Position numbers and translations under genes: made by a program. From Bauldia sp965232525 (GTDB lineage: Bacteria; Pseudomonadota; Alphaproteobacteria; Rhizobiales; Kaistiaceae), in assembly GCF_965232525.1 (NCBI RefSeq), contig NZ_OZ246980.1, positions 930,001 to 994,000 of the forward strand: DNA of 64,000 nucleotides, written 5' to 3'. Below the pieces are notes generated by a model. That model saw nothing but the letters and a program-made list of their open reading frames with translations, did not search any database and was not told the origin of the DNA. Positions 20,010 to 28,520 of the stretch are shown here, one piece after another. Each line of letters begins with the position of its first letter. The stretch's first letter is position 1.

Positions 20010-20888
20010 CTACAGCTGGTACCTGGCTGGCCAGTCGAGGGCGGGTCCGCCGAATTCCGCCGCACAGGCTCGGATGTCGTCGGCGAACAGTTCGATTAGC
20101 CGGGAACGGTAGTCGTCGGTCATCGGGATCTTCAGGTCGGTGCCCTTACGATTGTAGTCCGGATCGAAATCAGCACTCGGCTTGTCGGGATCGCCACCCA
20201 GAAATGCCAGGATGGTCTCGCGGAACGCAACCGCGTTTGCGATCAAGTCATCGAAGAAGAAGAGGGCGAACCGCCCGTTCGGGGTGATGCGCCGCCACCG
20301 CCGGACCGCTTCGGCCTGGAAGGTGCGCCGCTGCACACCGTCGCGGTGGAAGTAGGCCATCATCGACGCGACGCTCGGCTCCTCGCCAAGTCGGCGGAGA
20401 TCCATGTTGTAGGCGGACCAGAACCGCTCGATCGGTTCGCGGGCGATGAACACGATCCGGGCATCGGGAAATCGCTCGACGATCCGTTGCGCGAGTCCTG
20501 GCTTCAGAGCCGAGTAGTTAGGGGTGATGTCGCCGGATAGTCGCTTGTCCTTCATTGAAAACAGGCTTGCGTACTCCTTCATCCGGATCTTCTTGGTTCT
20601 CCGCACGTATATCCGAAGGTGGAGGATATCGCCCTCGGTCAGGGGGCGTCGGCGTTGCTGAACCCGCGTTGCGTTGCAGGTTTCGAGATCGTCCTCCGCC
20701 GCTTCCAGAAGACGGCTTGCCTTCTTCACGTGTCCACCGGGGTGGTCGAAATAGTGGAGTTCCTTGATCGGTGGCATCCAGAAATCGGGATGACCGTCGA
20801 GCTGGTCGAAAAGCCACTGGGTGCCGCCTTTCTGTGTACCGACGCAGATGAAGTCCGGGCCTTCGCGCGTGGGAACAATCTGGTTCAT
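20010..20888 (-). CDS. PAPS-dependent sulfotransferase
   Basis: This 292-residue sulfotransferase transfers sulfate from PAPS to a hydroxyl or amine. The 5'-phosphosulfate loop is VGTQKGGTQWLFDQL near the N-terminus and the 3'-phosphate motif is REPIERFWSAYNMDL. The family shape resembles heparan-sulfate or Nod-factor type enzymes. There is no signal peptide, so it acts in the cytoplasm, on a nucleotide- or lipid-linked precursor if the acceptor is a glycan. It converges with the unrecognised 444-residue gene (7-base gap) and is divergent from a second sulfotransferase. Confidence 0.87.
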   Translation of the reverse strand: MNQIVPTREGPDFICVGTQKGGTQWLFDQLDGHPDFWMPPIKELHYFDHPGGHVKKASRLLEAAEDDLETCNATRVQQRRRPLTEGDILHLRIYVRRTKKIRMKEYASLFSMKDKRLSGDITPNYSALKPGLAQRIVERFPDARIVFIAREPIERFWSAYNMDLRRLGEEPSVASMMAYFHRDGVQRRTFQAEAVRRWRRITPNGRFALFFFDDLIANAVAFRETILAFLGGDPDKPSADFDPDYNRKGTDLKIPMTDDYRSRLIELFADDIRACAAEFGGPALDWPARYQL

Positions 20889-21107
20889 GAGGGAGTCGGG
20901 TTACGGACTGGGTCGCGACGGGAACGGCAGCAGTACCGACTCACAAAGACAATGCCAACCGCCGGAAACATCGACGCAACAAACGCTGCCAATATGCCTG
21001 CTGTTCGAAGCGACTCGCATCGATTGGTTGACTTGGGCCCGTGGCGAATGCTCTGACTACGCGCATCGCGGCTCAATACCGCCCGTCGTCGGCACACCGG
21101 AGTTCCT

Positions 21108-22199
21108 TTGAAGCTGATTCTGCATGCTGGCATGCCAAAGGCCGGGTCGACGGCCTTGCAGCGCCGATGGAAACGATCGCGACGCCGTTTGGCGAAAGCC
21201 GGTATCCTCTATCCCGGCCGCAGCCTGAACCATAACTTCCTGATCGCGCTGGGTCGCCCTGCGGATCAACTGCCACGGATCTTTCGGCAGCACTACGCCG
21301 GCGACGAATCGCGGCTGAGGGCGGATTTTGACGCATTCATCGGCGAGATCCGCCAGGAGATCGACGCTGTCACCCCCCATACCGTGGTGATGTCCGGTGA
21401 AAATCTGTGGCACGCGCGCAACAATGAGGCGGACCGACACCGCCAGCTTCTTGCTTCGCTCGCGACCGACGTGACCATTGTCGCGTATGTTCGCCGCCCG
21501 GCGGACTACTACCTGTCGATGATCCAGCAAGGCATGAAGGCTTCGCATCAGATCAGCAGACTTCGGCCGATTGAGTACCGGAACACCATCGAGACACTCG
21601 CCGGTTTCGGCGCCAAGCTGGAGGTTCACGAGTATGACGTCGGATCTTTTCCGGACGGCGACATCTCGCTTGATTTTGCTCGCCGCTACGCGCCAGAGGC
21701 CGCCGGGCCTCTCAAGAAGGTCACGCTCAGGAAGCGAACCAACGAGAGCATGAGCGCCGAACTCATGGAGATCGCTCGCGAATATCGCGCCCATACGCAT
21801 GAATCGCAGCCCAACGTCTTCACCAAGGAGACGAAGGTGCTTCTGCGAACGCTGCGCAACCTGGATAGCGGCCGACGGCCTAAGCTGAAGCCGGAGATCG
21901 CCGATACACTCAATCATGGCGCTCCGGATTTGTTGTGGCTGCGGAATACCCATGGCGTCACATTCGAAGGAATCGACTACGACCGGATCGCCGAGATACC
22001 GAGCAGCGAGCCCGAACGGATCGCGGACATCTGCATCGTCGATCAAGAACGCAAGGAAGGCCTGGTTTACGAGGCCATCCACGCGATCGTGGGTGGGATG
22101 ACAAAGGATCGCCCCGACCTCGGTTACAATTTCACCACGCTTTTCCGCCCGGGTACGGGGGGCAGGAGGCAGGGCCGCGGCGGGCGCAAGAAGTTCTAG
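21108..22199 (+). CDS. Second sulfotransferase-family protein
   Basis: TTG at 21108 (GGAG 5 bases upstream) opens 363 codons. No ATG occurs early enough to keep the strand and loop at the N-terminus (KLILHAGMPKAGSTALQRRW), which is the PAPS 5'-loop. The second binding motif is VAYVRRPADYYLSM. It is only distantly like its divergent neighbour. The C-terminus is very basic (GGRRQGRGGRKKF), unusual for the family and perhaps for binding an acidic glycan or the membrane. The acceptor is unknown. Confidence 0.82.
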   Translation: MKLILHAGMPKAGSTALQRRWKRSRRRLAKAGILYPGRSLNHNFLIALGRPADQLPRIFRQHYAGDESRLRADFDAFIGEIRQEIDAVTPHTVVMSGENLWHARNNEADRHRQLLASLATDVTIVAYVRRPADYYLSMIQQGMKASHQISRLRPIEYRNTIETLAGFGAKLEVHEYDVGSFPDGDISLDFARRYAPEAAGPLKKVTLRKRTNESMSAELMEIAREYRAHTHESQPNVFTKETKVLLRTLRNLDSGRRPKLKPEIADTLNHGAPDLLWLRNTHGVTFEGIDYDRIAEIPSSEPERIADICIVDQERKEGLVYEAIHAIVGGMTKDRPDLGYNFTTLFRPGTGGRRQGRGGRKKF

Positions 22200-22321
22200 C
22201 CGGAATCATCGAGCCCGCCGATGGTGCCGTCTTGCGGCGCGTCAATGAACCGTCGCCGAGCGGCGTGATAGTCGGTGCATTGGTACTGTCGGAACGGCCC
22301 CATCTTCGATCCGGAGCCAAG

Positions 22322-23818
22322 ATGATGACACCGCAGCTGCACCGGCGCGCCGCGGAAGCGCTCGACGAGATCGTTGCGCTGCGGCGCCAGGTGGTCGATC
22401 ACGGCAGGGAAACGTATCGTCGGTGGCGCCCGGAGATCGAGCGGCCCCGTTTCGCACCCAGCGCCTTGAACCTGGCGCATTACCTGGCGCTTCGCCGACA
22501 CGATCTAAGGGATCTGCAACGCCGGCTGATGGCGCTTGGCATTTCGTCGCTCGGACGACTCGAAAGCCGCGTCCTCGCCTCGCTCGACGCCGCTGCGACG
22601 GCACTGTCGACGCTCGCCGACACACCCATTGATGCGATCCGGCCCCCGTCGACGCGCCAATTCTTCGCCGGCGAGGCACGTCTGGAGGCCAACGCCGTCG
22701 AACTCTTTGGCCCGCCGACGCATCACCGCAGCGGCCGGATCATGGTGACCTTAGCGACCGAAGCGGCCGACGATCCGTCGGTGATCGCCGCGTTCGTTCG
22801 CCACGGCGCGGACGTCATACGCATCAACTGCGCGCACGACGACCCCGATCGCTGGGCAGCGATGATCCGCCATGTCGATGCCGCTGGACGGGACAGCGGA
22901 CGGCGCCCACCGGTACTGATGGATATCGCCGGCCCAAAAGTCCGCACCGCCTATGTCCTCACCCCGCCCGACCGGAGCCGGGTTCGGGCCGGCGATACGG
23001 TCCTGCTCAGCCGTGAGGTCCAGCCATCGGAGCCGGATACACCGTTCCAGATGACCTGCACGGCACCGGAAATCCTGGAGCGGATCAGCATCGGCGACCG
23101 CGTCTCCATCGACGACGGCAAACTGCAGGGGGCGATCTACGGCGAAGCCAATGGCGGCTTCCTCGTCCGGATCGACGGCGGGCGGCTCGGCGGGGCAAAA
23201 CTCCGCTCGGAGAAGGGCCTCAACTTCCCCACCGCCGATCTAGGCCTCGATCCGCTCACCGCCAAGGACAGGGACGACCTCGACTTCGTCGTCACCCATG
23301 CCGATATGGTCGGTTACTCCTTCGTCCAAACCGCCGGGCACGTCGCGGTGTTACAGGACGAACTCGCCAAACGTACGGCCGACTGGCACCGGCTCGCGCT
23401 TGTAGGCAAGATCGAGACGCCGCGCGCGGTGCGCAACCTTCCGGAGATCATCGTCCAGGCCGCTGGTCGTCAGCCCTTTGGCGTGATGATCGCGCGGGGC
23501 GATCTTGCGGTCGAAATGGGCTTTGAACGGGTCGCCGAGATGCAGGAAGAGATCATGTGGCTGTGCGAGGCCGCTCAGGTTCCTGCGATCTGGGCGACCC
23601 AGGTGCTTGAGGATCTCGTCAAGGACGGCTTGCCCTCGCGTGGCGAGATGACCGACGCGGCAATGGCAGCGCGGGCCGAGTGCGTTCTCCTCAACAAGGG
23701 CCCGAACGTCACTGCCGCTGTCTCGGTGCTCGATCGCCTGCTGGCCCGCATGGCCGATCACCAGGTGAAGAAGACGCCAACGCTGCGCGCGCTCCATGCG
23801 TGGGACGATCGCTCGTAA
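22322..23818 (+). CDS. Pyruvate-kinase-like protein without the C-terminal domain
   Basis: From ATG at 22322 (CGGAG upstream) the protein has 498 residues. The first 130 or so form a charged helical extension. A pyruvate kinase A/B barrel then runs to the end (IMVTLATEAADDPSVI, GADVIRINCAHD, DIAGPKVRT, GKIETPRAV, MIARGDLAVEMG, WATQVLEDL). The allosteric C-terminal domain is absent: the chain stops about 35 residues after ECVLLNKGPN, where enzymes normally have VMLSGETA. An open frame extends upstream to 21935 but overlaps the sulfotransferase gene. Kinase activity is plausible but not assured. Confidence 0.82.
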   Translation: MMTPQLHRRAAEALDEIVALRRQVVDHGRETYRRWRPEIERPRFAPSALNLAHYLALRRHDLRDLQRRLMALGISSLGRLESRVLASLDAAATALSTLADTPIDAIRPPSTRQFFAGEARLEANAVELFGPPTHHRSGRIMVTLATEAADDPSVIAAFVRHGADVIRINCAHDDPDRWAAMIRHVDAAGRDSGRRPPVLMDIAGPKVRTAYVLTPPDRSRVRAGDTVLLSREVQPSEPDTPFQMTCTAPEILERISIGDRVSIDDGKLQGAIYGEANGGFLVRIDGGRLGGAKLRSEKGLNFPTADLGLDPLTAKDRDDLDFVVTHADMVGYSFVQTAGHVAVLQDELAKRTADWHRLALVGKIETPRAVRNLPEIIVQAAGRQPFGVMIARGDLAVEMGFERVAEMQEEIMWLCEAAQVPAIWATQVLEDLVKDGLPSRGEMTDAAMAARAECVLLNKGPNVTAAVSVLDRLLARMADHQVKKTPTLRALHAWDDRS

Positions 23819-23828
23819 CAGCGAGAAA

Positions 23829-23849
23829 GCCGGGCGAGAACCGCCCGGC
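23829..23849. terminator. GC-rich hairpin between convergent genes
   Basis: GCCGGGCG / CGCCCGGC form a perfect 8-base stem around a 5-base loop, 10 bases after the pyruvate-kinase-like stop and 25 bases from the convergent VOC gene stop. There is no T-run, so intrinsic termination would be weak on either strand. Confidence 0.4.
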
Positions 23850-23874
23850 CCCAGAGCACGTTGGGATCGTGGGA

Positions 23875-24264
23875 TCAGTTGCCGCCGCTGTTGTCCGATG
23901 GCGTCATCCAACCCTGGGCCGCGCCGCCGGGATCAGCGACGAGAGCGATCCGGCCAACGCCTTCCACGTCCCACGGCTCGCGCATCACAGTGCCGCCGGC
24001 GTCCTTCAGCGCCTGGACCCGCTTGTCGATGTCGTCGACGGCGATATAGCTCATCCAGTGATCGGGCATGCCGTCGAACCCGGGGCCGGACATCTCGAAC
24101 ATGCCACCGACCGTTTCGTCGCCGGAGCGGATGACCGTGTAGACCATCTCGGGCATCGGCATGTCCTCGAAGGTCCAGCCGAGCGTCTTGCCATAGAAAT
24201 CCTTCGCCTTGGCGGAATCGCGAGTCATCAATTCGTTCCAGTGGAAAGCGCCGTGGGCAGTCAT
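23875..24264 (-). CDS. VOC (glyoxalase/bleomycin resistance) family protein
   Basis: A 129-residue protein with the paired beta-alpha-beta-beta-beta units of the vicinal oxygen chelate fold: GAFHWNELMTRDSAKAKDFY at the start and MSYIAVDDIDKRVQALKDAG for the second half. It resembles the PhnB/glyoxalase-like subgroup whose members are metal-dependent enzymes or ligand binders of unknown substrate. The ATG at 24264 is preceded by AAGGAGGG, so the longer frame from 24405 is rejected. It is monocistronic. Confidence 0.85.
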   Translation of the reverse strand: MTAHGAFHWNELMTRDSAKAKDFYGKTLGWTFEDMPMPEMVYTVIRSGDETVGGMFEMSGPGFDGMPDHWMSYIAVDDIDKRVQALKDAGGTVMREPWDVEGVGRIALVADPGGAAQGWMTPSDNSGGN

Positions 24265-24435
24265 GTCGTCCCTCCTTTTAACATTCCGGTTAAACAACCT
24301 AGCCGATCGGCCGTGACACGCAAGTGACAAGGGCGTGATCGTCGCGGGCTGCTGACACACCCCGGATCCAAGATGTTCAAATGACGGAATCTGCCTCGGT
24401 TGCACCCGCCAGCGAACCGGGCGAGATTGGCGGCC

Positions 24436-25107
24436 ATGCGGTCAATCCTGGTTCTGGCAATGGTGGCGAGCATGGCAACGACGGCAACGGCCGACGAGCG
24501 ACCGGACGACTTTGTCGACGCAGCGGATGTCGTGCCCGGCTTGGTGGTCGAGGCGCGTTATGCCGGCTTTTTCAACTTCGTCGGCGAGCCGATCGACGGC
24601 TACGAGGCGCCGAAGTGCCTGCTCACCCGGCCGGCGGCAGAAGCGCTGGCCAAAGTACAGGAATCACTGAAGCCGTATGGGTTCGGGCTGAAGGTTTTCG
24701 ATTGTTACCGTCCGGCCCGCGCCGTGGCGGAGTTCGTGCGCTGGTCCAAAGACGAGGACGACACGCGGATGAAGCCGGAGTTCTATCCCGATCTCGACAA
24801 GAGCGAGTTGTTTCTCAAGGGCTACATCGCTGAACGCTCTGGCCATTCGCGCGGCTCGACCGCGGATCTGACCCTGGTGACGCTGCCGGCCAAGGTCGAG
24901 GTCTACATGGGCACTGGCTTCGACTTCTTCTCCGAGCGCTCCTGGCCGGACGACGCCAAGCAGCCTGCCGATGCCCGTGCCAACCGCCTGTTGCTCTCCT
25001 CGCTGATGCAGCTCCACGGCTTCGAGCCGTACCCGTATGAGTGGTGGCATTTCACGCTGGCCGACGAACCCTACCCCGACACCTATTTCGACTTCCCGGT
25101 AGAGTAG
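24436..25107 (+). CDS. Periplasmic D-alanyl-D-alanine dipeptidase (VanX-like)
   Basis: A signal peptide (MRSILVLAMVASMATTATA) is followed by a M15D metallopeptidase domain. The zinc and catalytic motifs SGHSRGSTADLTL (His and Asp ligands) and YEWWHF (catalytic Glu and His ligand) are present, as is the substrate segment DCYRPARAV. It hydrolyses free D-Ala-D-Ala released by peptidoglycan turnover. There are no vanH/vanA partners, so this is recycling or catabolism, not glycopeptide resistance. An upstream TTG (24400) would extend the signal peptide and is less likely. Confidence 0.88.
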   Translation: MRSILVLAMVASMATTATADERPDDFVDAADVVPGLVVEARYAGFFNFVGEPIDGYEAPKCLLTRPAAEALAKVQESLKPYGFGLKVFDCYRPARAVAEFVRWSKDEDDTRMKPEFYPDLDKSELFLKGYIAERSGHSRGSTADLTLVTLPAKVEVYMGTGFDFFSERSWPDDAKQPADARANRLLLSSLMQLHGFEPYPYEWWHFTLADEPYPDTYFDFPVE

Positions 25108-25124
25108 ACGGATCGCCGGCAGGC

Positions 25125-26006
25125 TCAGGCCCAAAACGGTTTGGCGACAAGACCTAGATCGGCCGACGCCGGGTCCCTTTCGGCCATGACGATTTCCGCC
25201 GCGATCCGATCGCAGAGGGCAATGTCGTCCACGCCCAGTGTCGGCGGGGACGCTGCCGCCTCCCGCCACGTGTCCCACAACGAGGTCTCGTGTCCGGCGA
25301 GCGACAGAAGATCGCGGGCGAGGTTGACCCAGAGAAACCACGCGCCTGTCGCCGGGCCGTGACCGAACCGGTCGGCCGCAATGCCATCGCCCCGGTATAG
25401 GAGCCACGCTTCAGCCGCGGTCGCAAAAACCGCCCGCGGCATGTCGGCGACATCGAAGGCGATCCCCAGATCGCGTTGATGGACGGCGTCGAGTTGCGCG
25501 TCGGCGCGCATCCACCGGCCCCGCTCGGCCTGCCAATACTCGGTGACCCAGTGATCCTCGTAGCGGCCAGGCGTGAAGTAGGTGGCAAAGCCGCACCGGA
25601 CCCGGGCCGGGGTCGCTTGGTGCCGCAGGATGCCGCACATCATGATCGCGTAATCGCGGCAGGTACCGGCCGCCCGCCGTGCGACGGGTCGGAGTGTCGT
25701 CAAAGGCGCCGGATCGGCGGCGACGATCTGCGCCAGACGCTCGGCCAGCGGCAACGTAGTCCTTGGCTGCCCCGCGAAGTCGGCGGGGTCGAGGTCGTAG
25801 CGGTGGGCCGACTCCAGGTGCACGAGCAAGCCGCCGACCGCGTCCATGATCGACGGCACGTCGCCAGGCAGGGAACCGACCAGCGGCGCCTGATCACCCG
25901 GCGACGTCATCGCGCTATGCCCGGCGAAGGCCGACGGCGGTGGACCGTCGGGCGTCTCCTGATCGATTGCGGTGTCTTTCATCAGTGTCGCGTCCGGCTT
26001 CATCAT
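25125..26006 (-). CDS. Transglutaminase-like domain protein
   Basis: A cytoplasmic protein of about 293 residues with the cysteine-protease-like triad of the transglutaminase superfamily: Cys in GTCRDYAIM, His in YEDHWVTEYW and Asp in WMRADAQLD. Members can be proteases or amidases; the substrate here is unknown. The ATG ATG at 26006/26003 lies behind GACGAGC; an upstream TTG (26039) is weaker. It converges with the VanX-like gene across 17 bases. Confidence 0.75.
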   Translation of the reverse strand: MMKPDATLMKDTAIDQETPDGPPPSAFAGHSAMTSPGDQAPLVGSLPGDVPSIMDAVGGLLVHLESAHRYDLDPADFAGQPRTTLPLAERLAQIVAADPAPLTTLRPVARRAAGTCRDYAIMMCGILRHQATPARVRCGFATYFTPGRYEDHWVTEYWQAERGRWMRADAQLDAVHQRDLGIAFDVADMPRAVFATAAEAWLLYRGDGIAADRFGHGPATGAWFLWVNLARDLLSLAGHETSLWDTWREAAASPPTLGVDDIALCDRIAAEIVMAERDPASADLGLVAKPFWA

Positions 26007-26167
26007 GCTCGTCGTGCGGGGCCGGCCGCCGGGAAACAAGGCGTGGGTTGCAATATCATGGCTTTCATTTACCTATGGTGACAGCCAACCCTTGGTTGAT
26101 CCGAGTTGACGTTGGCGGGAAGCGGGCGGCGGAATTCGGTTGAGAACGACAATAGGGAACAGATGAC

Positions 26168-26521
26168 ATGAAGCTGGCGCAACCTTTCCGACACCGCAGC
26201 GTTTCGTTCGCCGCGACCTTGGCAATCGCCTTGGGAATCACCCTCTCCGCTGCCGGGCCGGCGGCTGCCGAACAAGGCATCTGCAAAGTAACGGCAGGAA
26301 CAAGCAGTGGTCACAAATATGCTGCGATGAAGTGCGCCAAGAAATCGAACCCAGACAATTTTTTCATCAGTTCGTCGGTCTGGGAGCGCAAGAACAAGAA
26401 AGCCTACGCTAACCTGGCTCGGCTGGCGGGGCGCAGCTTCACCTGCACGCTGAAGCGGGTGGGAACCGTGACGCGACCCTCGGTGAGAACAATCACCTAC
26501 GACATATCGAACTGCAGGTGA
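26168..26521 (+). CDS. Small secreted protein, function unknown
   Basis: 117 residues: an N-terminal signal peptide ending AGPAAAEQG, then about 80 residues with three cysteines (CKV, MKCAKK, FTCTLK) plus a C-terminal SNC. The mature part is basic and likely disulfide-bonded in the periplasm. I do not recognise the family. It is flanked by leftward genes and appears monocistronic. Confidence 0.65.
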   Translation: MKLAQPFRHRSVSFAATLAIALGITLSAAGPAAAEQGICKVTAGTSSGHKYAAMKCAKKSNPDNFFISSSVWERKNKKAYANLARLAGRSFTCTLKRVGTVTRPSVRTITYDISNCR

Positions 26522-26638
26522 TAGGTCACCGATCGAATCGCTCATCACTCCGCTGCAGTTAGGTCTGTCTCGCCTGCTGAGCGATTGACGACCGCATAAC
26601 TGTCCCGGCGACGGTCACGGTCGTCGCGCGATGTCCGC

Positions 26639-28360
26639 CTACGCCATCAGGAAATCGTCGGCGTCGAGGGAGAGGCCTGCGTCCAGCTTGGCGAATAGGG
26701 TCTTCTTGCCGGCACCGGCGCCGTTCTCGTCATGGAACAGCTTGCCGTTGTCATCGTTGTAGATGATGCGGTCGTTGCCGTCGGCGGCTTTCTTGCCGAT
26801 GTGGAACTCGCCGCCCCCCAGCACGCTGCCGATCTTGGTGAAGACACTGCCGTCGAGGACGATCAGATCGACATCGGTCTCGAAGTCCCTGATCCGGTCG
26901 ACATTGGAGTCGGGATCGAGCTTGGTGTCGAAGCGGAACCAGTCGGCGCCATCGTCGCCCCCGAGGTCGTCGTTGCCCTTGCCGCCGGAGATTTCGTCGT
27001 CACCGGCGCCACCGCGGACCTTGTCGCCACCCTTGCCGCCCTTCAGCGTGTCCTCGCCGAAGCCGCCTTTCAGCACATCGGCGTTGCGGCCGCCGACCAG
27101 CTCATCGTCGCCGGGGCCGCCATAGATTTTATCACTGCCGCGACCGCCCTTCAGAATGTCGGCGAGATCGTCCGCATGTTCGGCCGGGTCTAGCCGGAAG
27201 ATGTTGCCAGACAAGCTGACCAGATAGAGGTTGCCGTTGCCGTCGACCCCGAAGGAAGCGATCTGGCTGATCGCGGCATCGGGGCTGATCACTTGGCTGG
27301 TCCGGTCGACGACCTCGGTGGCAACGCCGCCGTCCATCACCAGCGTCCACAGCCGGCCAGTGATGAAATCGGCGAAGAAATAGGCGCCATCCAAAGCCTG
27401 GCCCGGCGCGTCATAGACATAGCCGCCAGTCACCGATCGGCCGAGGTCGTGGCTGTATTCGAACACCGGTGCGACGGCGCCGGGGGGCGGCGTGCCGAGG
27501 GTGCCCTCAGCGCCGGGCCAGCCATAGTTCTCGCCACCGTCGCTCGACGCCGGCTGGAAGTTGATCTCCTCCCGCGAATTCTGGCCGACATCGGCGATGA
27601 ACAGGTTGCCGTCCTTGTCGAATGAAATCCGCCACGGATTGCGCAGGCCCCACGCCCAGATCTCATCTTCGCCGGGCTCGCCGACAAAGGGATTACCGTC
27701 GGGGCCGGTGGGGATAGCGTACTCCTTGCCGGGATCCGTGTTGTCGACATCGATGCGCAGGATCGAGCCAAGCAGGTCGTCCTTATCCTGGGCGGTGTTG
27801 GCGTCGGCACCGCCGTCTCCGAGCGCGATGTAGAGGTAGCCGTCGGGGCCGAAAGCCATCGACCCGCCGTTGTGATTGGTTGCGTCCGGGTGGGGGACTT
27901 CGAGGATCAGCCTGGAAAACGAGGCGCTATCCGGATCGAGCTCGTCGCGCGCATACTCGCGAATCTCGATGTCGCCAACAGCGTTGGTCAGATGGACATA
28001 GAACAGGCCGTTGGTCTCGTAGTCCGGATGGAAGGCCAGGCCCAGCAATCCCTGCTCTCCCGAGGTCGACAGTCCGTCGATGTCCAGGAACGGGGTGAAT
28101 TGGCCCGTGTCCGGATCGAGAATGTCGATCTCACCGGAATTCTTCTGGACGACGAACAACTCGTCGGGTCGGCCCGGCGCCGACGCGGCGAACAGCGCCC
28201 CGCCAAAGCCGGAGCCGACCAGCACCGCATCGATCGCGCCAACACCGTCTCCGGTCTGGTCACCGTCATAGCCGAAGATGACATCGTCGCCCTTCTTGCC
28301 CTTGATCGTATCCGCGCCACTGGTGCCCTTGAGAATGTCGTCGCCGTTGGTCGCCGCCAT
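26639..28360 (-). CDS. Glucose/sorbosone dehydrogenase-like beta-propeller flanked by RTX repeats
   Basis: 573 residues in three parts. The N-terminus has RTX-like nonapeptides (NGDDILKGTSGADTIKG). Residues 40-390 form a GSDH six-bladed propeller with HPDATNHNGGSMAFGPDGYLYIALGDGG and WGLRNPWRISFD. About eight GGxGxDxL-type calcium repeats follow (390-465), then a C-terminal region with DWFRFDT and a hydrophobic tail DADDFLMA. There is no Sec signal. The RTX block and C-terminal signal mean export by type I secretion; no ABC/MFP pair lies in this window. The propeller suggests PQQ-dependent oxidation of a sugar outside the cell. Confidence 0.88.
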   Translation of the reverse strand: MAATNGDDILKGTSGADTIKGKKGDDVIFGYDGDQTGDGVGAIDAVLVGSGFGGALFAASAPGRPDELFVVQKNSGEIDILDPDTGQFTPFLDIDGLSTSGEQGLLGLAFHPDYETNGLFYVHLTNAVGDIEIREYARDELDPDSASFSRLILEVPHPDATNHNGGSMAFGPDGYLYIALGDGGADANTAQDKDDLLGSILRIDVDNTDPGKEYAIPTGPDGNPFVGEPGEDEIWAWGLRNPWRISFDKDGNLFIADVGQNSREEINFQPASSDGGENYGWPGAEGTLGTPPPGAVAPVFEYSHDLGRSVTGGYVYDAPGQALDGAYFFADFITGRLWTLVMDGGVATEVVDRTSQVISPDAAISQIASFGVDGNGNLYLVSLSGNIFRLDPAEHADDLADILKGGRGSDKIYGGPGDDELVGGRNADVLKGGFGEDTLKGGKGGDKVRGGAGDDEISGGKGNDDLGGDDGADWFRFDTKLDPDSNVDRIRDFETDVDLIVLDGSVFTKIGSVLGGGEFHIGKKAADGNDRIIYNDDNGKLFHDENGAGAGKKTLFAKLDAGLSLDADDFLMA

Positions 28361-28520
28361 TTACGTCCCCGTTCGTCGCGCCCGCTGACCCCGATCGCAA
28401 CACTAGGGTGGCACTGTGGCGGTTCAATGCAGGCTGACGGCGTTGGATGTGAATCGTTTCCGGAGCCTTGCCAGCACCGATATCAATAGCTTCAAACTCG
28501 AATAAAAAGCCGGCTAATCG

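Noticed and set aside
21057..22082. 341-codon minus-strand frame opposite the second sulfotransferase
   Set aside because: The plus-strand frame has the PAPS loop and second motif; the antisense frame has none.
21935..22321. 129-codon N-terminal extension of the pyruvate-kinase-like protein
   Set aside because: It lies inside the sulfotransferase gene in another frame and is Arg-rich; the ATG at 22322 has its own ribosome binding site.
24436..25107. Vancomycin resistance gene vanX
   Set aside because: The dipeptidase has a signal peptide and no vanH/vanA or vanRS neighbours, so a peptidoglycan turnover role fits better.
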